In this document: piece by piece, positions 57,803 through 64,000 of the stretch
How positions within the stretch are numbered: the stretch's first letter is position 1
How the letters are laid out: each line of letters starts with the position of its first letter
Source of the DNA: Streptomyces sp. RKAG293
GTDB taxonomy: Bacteria > Actinomycetota > Actinomycetes > Streptomycetales > Streptomycetaceae
Assembly: GCF_023701745.1 (NCBI RefSeq)
Contig: NZ_JAJOZB010000001.1
Span: forward strand, 1,866,501-1,930,500
Length of the DNA: 64,000 nt
Direction of reading: 5' to 3'
Translations under genes and position numbers: made by a program
Notes under the pieces: model-generated
Told to the model about the DNA's origin: nothing
Seen by the model: the letters and a program-made list of their open reading frames with translations, nothing else
The model's database searches: none

Positions 57803-59077
57803 GTGATGACGGAACGACGTCGGGTCGCGATCATCGGGAGCGGGATCGCCGGACTCACGGCCGCGTACGTCCTGCGCGGGACGTACGACGTCCTGCTGTT
57901 CGAGGCGGACGCCCGGCTCGGCGGCCACGCCGACACCCACGACGTCGTGGCCGCTGACGGCGGCCGGGCGTTCGCCGTCGACACCGGCTTCATCGTGCAC
58001 AACCGGCGTACGTACCCGCTGTTGACGCGGCTCTTCGCCGAACTGGGCGTGGCCACCCAGCCGACCGACATGAGCATGTCGGTGCGCTGCGACGGCTGCG
58101 GTCTGGAGTACGCCGGGGCCCGCGGCGCGGCGGGGTTGTTCGCGCGCCCCGGCAACGCGGCGAACATCCGGTATCTGCGGCTGCTCGCGCACGTGCCGCG
58201 CTTCCACCGGGCGGCCCGCGCACTGCTGGCGCTGCCGCCGGACGGCCCGGAGCCGACCCTCGGCGAGTTCCTCGCCGAACGGCGCTTCCCGCCGTACTTC
58301 GTCTCGCACTTCATGACGCCGCTGGTCTCCGCGGTGTGGTCCTGCGGCGCGGAGCAGGCCGCCGGCTACCCCGCGCGCTATCTGTTCCGCTTCCTGGACA
58401 ACCACGGGATGCTCTCGGTGACCGGCGCGCCGGCCTGGCGGACCGTCACCGGCGGCTCGCACGAATACGTCCGGCGGATCGCCAAGCAGCTCACCACGGT
58501 GCACACGTCGGCCCCGGTGCACGCGCTCACCCGGCATCCCGGCGGCGTACGGCTGTGGACCGGCGACGGCGAGGAGCACACCGCGGACGCCGTGGTCGTC
58601 GCCGTCCACCCCGATCAGGCGCTGCGGCTGCTCGCCGACCCGACGCCCGCGGAGACCGAGGTGCTGGGCGCGTTCTCCTACTCCCGCAATCCCGCGCTGC
58701 TGCACACCGACGCCTCCGTGCTGCCCCGGGCGAGCGGCGCCCGCGGCTGCTGGAACTATCTGCTGCCCTCGTGCGGCGCCACCCCCGACCGGGTCCTGGT
58801 GAGCTACGACATGACGCGGCTGCAGCGGCTGGACACCCCGCAGGAGTACGTCGTGACCCTCGGCGGCGAGCGGCTGGTCGACCCGGACCGGGTCCTGGAC
58901 CGCATGGACTACGCGCACCCGGTCTTCACCACCCGCTCGGTCGCCGCCCAGCGGCGGCTTCCGGAGCTCAACGGCCCGGTCACCACGTTCGCCGGGGCCT
59001 ACCACGGCTGGGGATTCCACGAGGACGGCTGCCGCTCGGGAGTCGCGGCGGCCGAAGCGCTGGGGGTCCGGTGGTGA
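57803..59077 (+). CDS. FAD-dependent amine-oxidase-like protein (COG2907 type)
   Basis: Flavoprotein of 424 residues. The dinucleotide motif IIGSGIAGLTAAYVL (about 9-23), FEADARLGGHADTH (33-46) and VDTGFIVHNRRTYP identify the COG2907 group of lipid-linked oxidoreductases. It leads a four-gene operon with DUF1365, a CFA-synthase-like and a DUF1295 gene, an arrangement repeated in many bacteria and tied to modified membrane fatty acids. GAGGAGGG precedes GTG 57803; ATG 57806 is an equal start. It probably desaturates or oxidises a lipid acyl chain (inference). Confidence 0.9.
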   Translation: MMTERRRVAIIGSGIAGLTAAYVLRGTYDVLLFEADARLGGHADTHDVVAADGGRAFAVDTGFIVHNRRTYPLLTRLFAELGVATQPTDMSMSVRCDGCGLEYAGARGAAGLFARPGNAANIRYLRLLAHVPRFHRAARALLALPPDGPEPTLGEFLAERRFPPYFVSHFMTPLVSAVWSCGAEQAAGYPARYLFRFLDNHGMLSVTGAPAWRTVTGGSHEYVRRIAKQLTTVHTSAPVHALTRHPGGVRLWTGDGEEHTADAVVVAVHPDQALRLLADPTPAETEVLGAFSYSRNPALLHTDASVLPRASGARGCWNYLLPSCGATPDRVLVSYDMTRLQRLDTPQEYVVTLGGERLVDPDRVLDRMDYAHPVFTTRSVAAQRRLPELNGPVTTFAGAYHGWGFHEDGCRSGVAAAEALGVRW

Positions 59078-59799
59078 CCGCGGCGCTGTACGAGTGCGTG
59101 GTGTCGCATGTGCGCACCGCCCCGCTGCGGTACTCCTTCCGGCACCGTACGTATCTCTGGCTGGTGGACCTGGACGCGCTGCCCCGGCTGCCGCGCCCGC
59201 TGCGCCCGCTGGCCCGTTTCGAGACCCGTGACCACTTCGGCGGCGGGGCACCGGACATCCGCGCGGGACTCGACCGCTTCCTCGCGGCGGAAGGGGTGGA
59301 GCCGCCCGGCGGGCGGGTGCTGATGCTCACCGCGGCCCGGGTGTTCGGCCATGTCTTCAACCCGCTGACCGTCTACTGGTGCCACCGTTCAGACGGTTCG
59401 ACGGCCTGTGTCGTCGCCGAGGTGCACAACACGTACGGCGAACGGCACTGCTACCTGCTGCGCCCGGACGCCGCCGGCCGGACCGGTACCGCGAAGGACT
59501 TCTATGTCTCGCCGTTCTTCCCGGTGGACGGCGAGTACCGCATGCGGCTGCCGGAACCCGGCGCGCGGCTGGATCTGACGGTCCATCTGGAACGTGCCGG
59601 CACCCGGCCGTTCACCGCGACGCTGCGGGGCGAACGGCGCCCGGCGACCGCCGCGGGCCTGCTGCGGGCCGCCGTGCGGCACCCGTGGTCGACGGCCACC
59701 GTGTCCGTGCTCATCCGGGTGCACGGCGTCATGTTGTACCTGCGCGGCCTGCCCGTGCGGCCCCGTCCCCCGCACCGACCCCAGGAGGGTGTGCAGTGA
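59074..59799 (+). CDS. DUF1365 family protein
   Basis: Protein of 241 residues. It begins LYECVVSHVRTAPLRYSFRHRTYLWLVDLD (split at 5-20 and after), and carries FGHVFNPLTVYWCH, EVHNTYGERHCYLL and FYVSPFFPVDGEY, all typical of DUF1365. The family has no proven activity but nearly always neighbours CFA-type methyltransferases. GTG 59074 overlaps the stop of the flavoprotein gene (GTGA), and its own stop overlaps the next start by 4 bp. Confidence 0.92.
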   Translation: MTAALYECVVSHVRTAPLRYSFRHRTYLWLVDLDALPRLPRPLRPLARFETRDHFGGGAPDIRAGLDRFLAAEGVEPPGGRVLMLTAARVFGHVFNPLTVYWCHRSDGSTACVVAEVHNTYGERHCYLLRPDAAGRTGTAKDFYVSPFFPVDGEYRMRLPEPGARLDLTVHLERAGTRPFTATLRGERRPATAAGLLRAAVRHPWSTATVSVLIRVHGVMLYLRGLPVRPRPPHRPQEGVQ

Positions 59800-61142
59800 C
59801 TGCCCCCGTTTCCCGCCCGATCCTCTCCCGCCCGTCGGTGGCGGACCCGCCGGAATCCCGTCAGCCCGTGGCTCGCGGCATGCCGGTGAACCCGGAACTC
59901 TGGCCCGACGTCGTCCGGGTGCCCGGCGCGCCGGTCCGCGCGGCCGTCGCCGAGCGCCTGGTGCGGCGGGCCGTGACCCGCCTCCCGCTGCGCCTCGCGC
60001 TGCCGGGCCGCGCACCGGCCGGATCGCCGGACGCGGACGCCCCGCTGCTGCGGGTGCACCGCCCCGACGCCTTCTTCGCCCGGATCGCCGCGTCGGGACT
60101 CGTCGGCTTCGGCGAGTCGTATATGGCGGGTGAATGGGACTCCGACGACCTGGTGGGGGTGCTGACCGTGCTCGCCTCGCACGTCGCGTCCCTCATCCCG
60201 GCCCCGCTGCAACGGCTGCGCGGCGCGTGGGCGCTGCGGCAGCCGTCGGCCCAGCGCAACACGGTCGTGGGGGCGCGCGGCAACATCAGCCGCCACTACG
60301 ACCTGTCGAACGACCTGTTCGCGCTCTTCCTGGACGAGTCGATGACGTATTCAGCGGCGCTGTTCCCGCCGGACGGCGAGCCCGCCGACGTCCGCTCCCC
60401 CGCCGGGGCCGAGCCGCTGACCGTGGCCCAGCACCGGAAGATCGACCGGCTGCTGGACCTCGCAGCCGTGGGGCCCGGCACCCGGCTGCTGGAGATCGGC
60501 ACCGGCTGGGGCGAGCTGGCACTGCGGGCCGCGGAACGCGGCGCGGAGGTGGTGACGGTGACCCTGTCGCGGGAGCAGCGCGAGCTGGCCCGGCTGCGGA
60601 TCCGCGAGGCGGGGTACGAGGACCGGGTGACGGTGCTGCTGCGGGACTACCGGCAGATCCGCGGCGAGTACGACGCCGTGGTCAGTGTGGAGATGGTCGA
60701 GGCGGTCGGCGAGGAGTTCTGGCCGGTGTACTTCCGGGCGCTGGAGCGGCTCCTGGCGCCCGGCGGACGGATCGCCCTGCAGGCCATCACCATGCCGCAC
60801 GACCGGCTGCTGGCCTCCCGGCGCACCTTCACCTGGATCCAGAAGTACATCTTCCCCGGCGGCCTGCTGCCCTCGGTCACCGCCGTCGAGCAGGTCCTGG
60901 CCCGCCACACGGGGCTGCGGATCGCGGAGGACACCGGGTTCGGAGCGCACTACGCCCGGACGCTGGAGCTGTGGCGCGAGCGCTTCACCGAGCGGGCCGC
61001 GGAGGTGGCGGAGCTGGGGTTCGACGAGACCTTCCGCCGGATGTGGACCTTCTACCTCGCCTACTCCGAGGCCGGCTTCCGGTCCGGCTATCTGGATGTG
61101 CGCCAGCTGCTGCTGGTGCGCGGAGCGGCGGCCACCCGGTGA
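59796..61142 (+). CDS. CFA-synthase-like SAM methyltransferase
   Basis: Cyclopropane-fatty-acyl-phospholipid synthase homologue of 448 residues that would methylate double bonds of membrane lipid chains using SAM. The N-terminal lipid-binding part has GFGESYMAGEWDSDDL (about 104-119); NISRHYDLSNDLFALFLD and MTYSAALF precede the SAM motif LLEIGTGWGELAL (about 229-241); SVEMVEAVGEEFWPVYF follows. GTG 59796 overlaps the DUF1365 stop; its stop overlaps the DUF1295 start. Confidence 0.94.
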   Translation: MTAPVSRPILSRPSVADPPESRQPVARGMPVNPELWPDVVRVPGAPVRAAVAERLVRRAVTRLPLRLALPGRAPAGSPDADAPLLRVHRPDAFFARIAASGLVGFGESYMAGEWDSDDLVGVLTVLASHVASLIPAPLQRLRGAWALRQPSAQRNTVVGARGNISRHYDLSNDLFALFLDESMTYSAALFPPDGEPADVRSPAGAEPLTVAQHRKIDRLLDLAAVGPGTRLLEIGTGWGELALRAAERGAEVVTVTLSREQRELARLRIREAGYEDRVTVLLRDYRQIRGEYDAVVSVEMVEAVGEEFWPVYFRALERLLAPGGRIALQAITMPHDRLLASRRTFTWIQKYIFPGGLLPSVTAVEQVLARHTGLRIAEDTGFGAHYARTLELWRERFTERAAEVAELGFDETFRRMWTFYLAYSEAGFRSGYLDVRQLLLVRGAAATR

Positions 61143-61942
61143 ACGATTTTCCGTGGGCCGACTTCGCCACCTGTCTCGCGGCCTCGGCCGGCGCGGCTCT
61201 GGCGGTGCTCCTCGCGGCTTTCGCCGCCGGCGCGGCCAAGGGCCTGCACCGGGTCGTGGACGTGGCCTGGGGAACGGCCTTCGCCGGGGTGGCGGCGGTC
61301 TCGTACGCACTGTCCGCGGGCCACGGCGACGAGGCCCGGCGGCTGCTGGTCCTGATCGCGACGGCTGCGTGGGGACTGCGGCTGTCCGTGCACATCGGCC
61401 TGCGCGGCTGGGGCCACGGCGAGGATCCGCGCTACGACCGGATGCTCTCGCGCGCCCCCGGCAGCCGGAACCTCTACGCGCTGCGCATGGTCTATCTGCT
61501 GCAGGCGGCACTGGTGTGGCTGGTGTCGCTTCCCGTCCAGTTCGCCATGTACGTGCCCGGTGCGCTGAACGGGTTCGCGTCGGCCGGGGTGGCGCTGTGG
61601 CTGGTGGGGTTCTTCTTCGAGTCCGTCGGCGACTTCCAGCTCGCCCGCTTCAAGCGGGATCCGTCCCACCGCGGCAGGATCATGGACCGCGGGCTGTGGA
61701 GCTGGACCCGGCACCCCAACTACTTCGGCGACTTCTGCGTCTGGTGGGGGCTGTTCCTGCTCGCCTGCTCGACCCCGCTCGCGGTCATCACCCTGGTGTC
61801 GCCACTGGTCATGAGCTTTCTGCTGCTCCGCGGGAGCGGCAAGCCGATGCTGGAGCGGCATATGGAGCGCCGCCCGGGATTCGCCGAGTACACCGCCCGG
61901 ACCAGCGGTTTCTTCCCCCGACCGCCACGGCACCGGTCCTGA
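61139..61942 (+). CDS. DUF1295 membrane protein (steroid-reductase-like)
   Basis: Integral membrane protein of 267 residues with about six to seven TM helices. The C-terminal signature GLWSWTRHPNYFGDFCVWWG is shared with isoprenylcysteine methyltransferase- and steroid 5-alpha-reductase-like enzymes, which bind NADPH or SAM at the membrane. In this operon it may reduce or modify the lipid product. GTG 61139 overlaps the preceding stop by 4 bp. Last gene; a hairpin follows. Confidence 0.92.
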   Translation: MNDFPWADFATCLAASAGAALAVLLAAFAAGAAKGLHRVVDVAWGTAFAGVAAVSYALSAGHGDEARRLLVLIATAAWGLRLSVHIGLRGWGHGEDPRYDRMLSRAPGSRNLYALRMVYLLQAALVWLVSLPVQFAMYVPGALNGFASAGVALWLVGFFFESVGDFQLARFKRDPSHRGRIMDRGLWSWTRHPNYFGDFCVWWGLFLLACSTPLAVITLVSPLVMSFLLLRGSGKPMLERHMERRPGFAEYTARTSGFFPRPPRHRS

Positions 61943-61986
61943 CCTGCCACCGGTTCTCCGGCCCCGACACGCTGTGACCGGGTCGA

Positions 61987-62015
61987 CGCCCGGCGGTCCC
62001 CCGCGCCGCCGGGCG
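61987..62015. terminator. Terminator of the lipid operon
   Basis: CGCCCGGCGG (61987-61996), a 9-nt loop and the perfect complement at 62006-62015, 45 nt past the DUF1295 stop. Confidence 0.65.
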
Positions 62016-62063
62016 CCGATCCAGGCCCCCGTTCCCCGCGCGGCCGCGTAGGCCCGCGAGGGT

Positions 62064-62097
62064 GCGTTGAGTATATTGGCTGAGAGCCAGTCAACGC
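62064..62097. promoter_or_regulatory. Inverted-repeat-rich promoter/operator of tetR
   Basis: GCGTTGA (62064-62070) is repeated inverted as TCAACGC (62091-62097), and TGGCT-GAG-AGCCA lies at 62077-62089. TATATT (62072-62077) could be the -10 box. The two inverted repeats are not concentric, so which is the operator is open. Confidence 0.5.
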
Positions 62098-62108
62098 AGG
62101 AGTAAAGC

Positions 62109-62759
62109 ATGTCTCCCCGAAGCGCATCGGTCAATGAAGAGATGCGGCGGCGTTCCCGGGAACGGCTCCTCCAGGCGACGGTGGAGCTGATCGAGGAGCA
62201 CGGCTACGAGGCCACCACCCTCGCCGACATCGCCGACCGGGCGGGCACCGCGCGAGGCCTCGTCTCGTACTACTTTCCGGGAAAACGCCAGCTGGTGCAG
62301 TCCGCGGTGCACCGTCTGATGCATCTGGAGCTGGCGGCGGCGCTGGAACGGGAGCCGCGCACCGAGGACGGCCAGGAGCGGATGGCGCGGGCCATCGACG
62401 CGATTCTGGGCCTGACCCAGACGCACACGAAATTGATGCGCACGCATATGGCGTCGATCCTGCAGGCCGAGGGTTTCATCCAGTGCGCCGAGCAGCAGCG
62501 GCTCGCCGCGCTGCTGCGGGACACGGTCGTGCGGTGGGGCGCGGAGGATCCCGGTACGGAGTACCCGATGATGCGCGCGCTGCTGATGGGCGCGGTGGTC
62601 GCGCTCCTGGTGCCCGGCGTCCCGATGCCGCTGCCGCGGCTGCGGGCGGAGCTGTTCACGCGGTACGGGCTGGAGTGGGAAATGGGCGTTCCGCCGCCCG
62701 CCGACGACGGACCCGGAGCCGCGGACACCCGCCGCCCGGTGCGCTCGCCGCTGCCCTGA
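62109..62759 (+). CDS. TetR-family regulator
   Basis: Repressor of 216 residues. Helix-turn-helix at about 30-62 (TTLADIADRAGTARGLVSYYF), then a helical ligand domain and a Pro/Ala/Asp-rich tail. GGAG lies before ATG 62109 and inverted repeats lie immediately upstream, suggesting autoregulation. It follows the lipid operon in the same direction but after a terminator; I found no copy of its putative operator in front of that operon, so a link is only possible, not shown. Confidence 0.9.
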   Translation: MSPRSASVNEEMRRRSRERLLQATVELIEEHGYEATTLADIADRAGTARGLVSYYFPGKRQLVQSAVHRLMHLELAAALEREPRTEDGQERMARAIDAILGLTQTHTKLMRTHMASILQAEGFIQCAEQQRLAALLRDTVVRWGAEDPGTEYPMMRALLMGAVVALLVPGVPMPLPRLRAELFTRYGLEWEMGVPPPADDGPGAADTRRPVRSPLP

Positions 62760-62860
62760 GGGCCGGCGGCGGCCCGCCCCTGAAGCCGTAGGCGCGCGCG
62801 CCACTCCCGCAACGCACGGGAATGGCGCATGCTGGGCGTACGGGCGGAAGGAGCCAGATC

Positions 62861-64000
62861 GTGCTTCGTGTCGCAGTAGTCGGTTCAGGTCCCAGCGGCG
62901 TGTACGTGGCCGAGGCGCTGACCCGTCAGACCACCGTGCCGGACGTGGCGGTGGACGTCCTCGACCGGCTGCCGTGCCCGTACGGCCTGGTGCGCTACGG
63001 CGTGGCGCCGGACCACGAGAAGATCAAGTCCCTGCAGGGCAATCTGCGGCAGGTGCTGGAGGATCCTCGGGTGCGCTTCCTCGGCAATGTCGAGGTGGGG
63101 CCGGCGCTCGGCCCCGAGCGGCTCGGCGAGCTCTACCACGCGGTGGTCTACTGCTTCGGCGCCGCCGCCGACCGGCGGCTGGGCGTACCGGGCGAGGATC
63201 TGCCCGGCAGTTACTCCGCCACCCGCTTCGTCTCCTGGTACAGCGCCCACCCGGACGAGCCGCCGGAGCAGTTCGCGCTGCTGGCCCGGTCGGCGGTGGT
63301 GATCGGGGTCGGCAACGTCGCGGTCGACGTGGCCCGGGTACTGGCGCGCGGCGCGGACGAGTTGCGGCACACCGACATCCCGCAGTCCGCGCTCACCGCA
63401 CTGGACGCCAGCCAGGTCACCGATGTGCACATGGTGGGGCGGCGCGGTCCCTCCCAGGCGAAGTTCACCACCAAGGAGCTGCGCGAGCTGGGCGGGCTGT
63501 CGGGCGCCGATGTCATCGTGCACGCCGACGAGTTGGCGCTCGATCCCGGGTACGCCGACCCTTCCGCGCTGCCCGCCGTGGCCCGTCGCAACGTCGAGGT
63601 GCTGCGCGAGTGGACCACGCGGGTCCCGGAGGGCCGGCCGCGCCGGATCCATCTGCGGTTCTTCCTGCGGCCGGCCGAACTCCTCGGCGACGGGCGGGTG
63701 TCGGGCGTCCGCTTCGAGCGGACGGTGCCCGACGGGCTGGGCGGAGTGCGCGGGACGGGGCTGCCGGAGGAGATCGAGGCGCAGCTCGTGCTGCGCTCGG
63801 TGGGGTATCAGGGCGTGCCGCTGCCCGGCCTGCCGTTCGACGAGCGGCACGCGGTGGTGCCCAACGACGGCGGCCGGGTGCTGCGGGACGGGGTGCCCTC
63901 GCCCGGTGAGTACGTCGCCGGCTGGATCAAGCGCGGGCCGACCGGGGTGATCGGCACCAACCGGCCCTGTGCCAAGCAGACGGTGGCGGCGCTGCTCGAG
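62861..64000 (+). CDS. fprA: FprA-like ferredoxin/NADP reductase (C-terminal end beyond window)
   Basis: Adrenodoxin-reductase-type flavoprotein; 380 codons are seen and the frame is open at the edge, against about 450-460 for the family. The FAD motif is VAVVGSGPSGVYVAEAL (4-20), followed by CPYGLVRYGVAPDHEKIK (45-62), and the NADP motif is VVIGVGNVAVDVARVLAR (about 146-163) with GRRGPSQAKFT after it. It moves electrons between NADPH and ferredoxins, for example for cytochromes P450. GTG 62861 has AAGGAG 7 nt upstream. No ferredoxin gene is visible in the window. Confidence 0.92.
   Translation, partial: MLRVAVVGSGPSGVYVAEALTRQTTVPDVAVDVLDRLPCPYGLVRYGVAPDHEKIKSLQGNLRQVLEDPRVRFLGNVEVGPALGPERLGELYHAVVYCFGAAADRRLGVPGEDLPGSYSATRFVSWYSAHPDEPPEQFALLARSAVVIGVGNVAVDVARVLARGADELRHTDIPQSALTALDASQVTDVHMVGRRGPSQAKFTTKELRELGGLSGADVIVHADELALDPGYADPSALPAVARRNVEVLREWTTRVPEGRPRRIHLRFFLRPAELLGDGRVSGVRFERTVPDGLGGVRGTGLPEEIEAQLVLRSVGYQGVPLPGLPFDERHAVVPNDGGRVLRDGVPSPGEYVAGWIKRGPTGVIGTNRPCAKQTVAALLE

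Noticed and set aside
62064..62097. TetR operator also controlling the lipid operon
   Set aside because: No copy of either inverted repeat is present in the 57734-57802 gap before that operon, so a link is not supported by sequence.
1..64000. Biosynthetic gene cluster, prophage, integrated plasmid, tRNA or rRNA genes
   Set aside because: No PKS, NRPS, terpene-cyclase, integrase, phage-structural or conjugation gene and no tRNA-like cloverleaf was recognised.

Overview
The window is a 64-kb piece of high-GC actinobacterial chromosome, most likely Streptomyces or a close relative. The signs are a very strong G/C bias at third codon positions, mycothiol- and F420-linked enzyme families (maleylpyruvate isomerase-like, deazaflavin-dependent oxidoreductases), lineage-typical unknown families (DUF2797, DUF4230, DUF4395, DUF5134, DUF6069, DUF6421, DUF6986), and many genes with no Shine-Dalgarno site whose start codon lies 6-8 nt after a TANNNT-type -10 box. 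I saw no in-frame TTA codon, no tRNA or rRNA, no CRISPR, no prophage and no complete insertion sequence. It looks like chromosome-arm sequence: catabolic, regulatory and stress genes in short, often divergent units.

Layout. 1-9 kb: the start of a sugar ABC-transporter lipoprotein facing a LacI regulator across two palindromic operators; a membrane protein; a molybdopterin oxidoreductase with its cytochrome b partner; an alpha/beta hydrolase; a MocR regulator; a Cds1-type cysteine desulfhydrase; an anti-sigma-like ATPase. 9-16 kb: a SHOCT/ATPase/FtsX-type permease operon, an F420-type oxidoreductase, DUF2797 and DUF2142 proteins. 16-27 kb: divergent regulator/transporter pairs (ROK/MFS, MarR/DHA2 exporter, TetR/Ddn-like enzyme), a photolyase and a two-component system. 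27-36 kb: DUF4230, a geranylgeranyl-reductase-like flavoprotein, an M20 peptidase, a P-loop/Nudix fusion, and a decayed sugar locus (permease fragment, ROK kinase, LacI with one perfect palindrome). 36-43 kb: a DUF6986 aldolase, etfBA, a flavin reductase behind a Cys-ending leader peptide, a thioredoxin divergent from DUF4395, an acyltransferase, a B3/B4 plus transglutaminase-like pair, and a 162-bp MITE whose end supplies the stop codon of a STAS protein. 43-47 kb: a tightly coupled operon DUF6421 - SDR - threonine aldolase. 47-54 kb: a glycerophosphodiesterase, a complete polar amino-acid ABC transporter, GNAT and VOC proteins, and a MocR/EamA pair whose start codons overlap head to head. 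54-64 kb: DUF5134, a GH43-like secreted protein, an M56 protease, a HAD hydrolase, a four-gene lipid-modification operon (flavin amine oxidase, DUF1365, CFA-synthase-like, DUF1295) with start/stop overlaps at every junction, a TetR regulator, and an FprA-like reductase cut by the right edge.

How it fits together. The strongest systems-level signals are the DUF6421-SDR-threonine aldolase operon (no assigned pathway), the membrane-lipid operon, the sulfur/redox group (leader peptide, flavin reductase, thioredoxin, DUF4395), and a repeated regulatory design in which a repressor and its target diverge from nearly superimposed leaderless promoters with operators inside them. Both MocR genes carry a 7-nt direct repeat spaced exactly 23 bp at their promoters.
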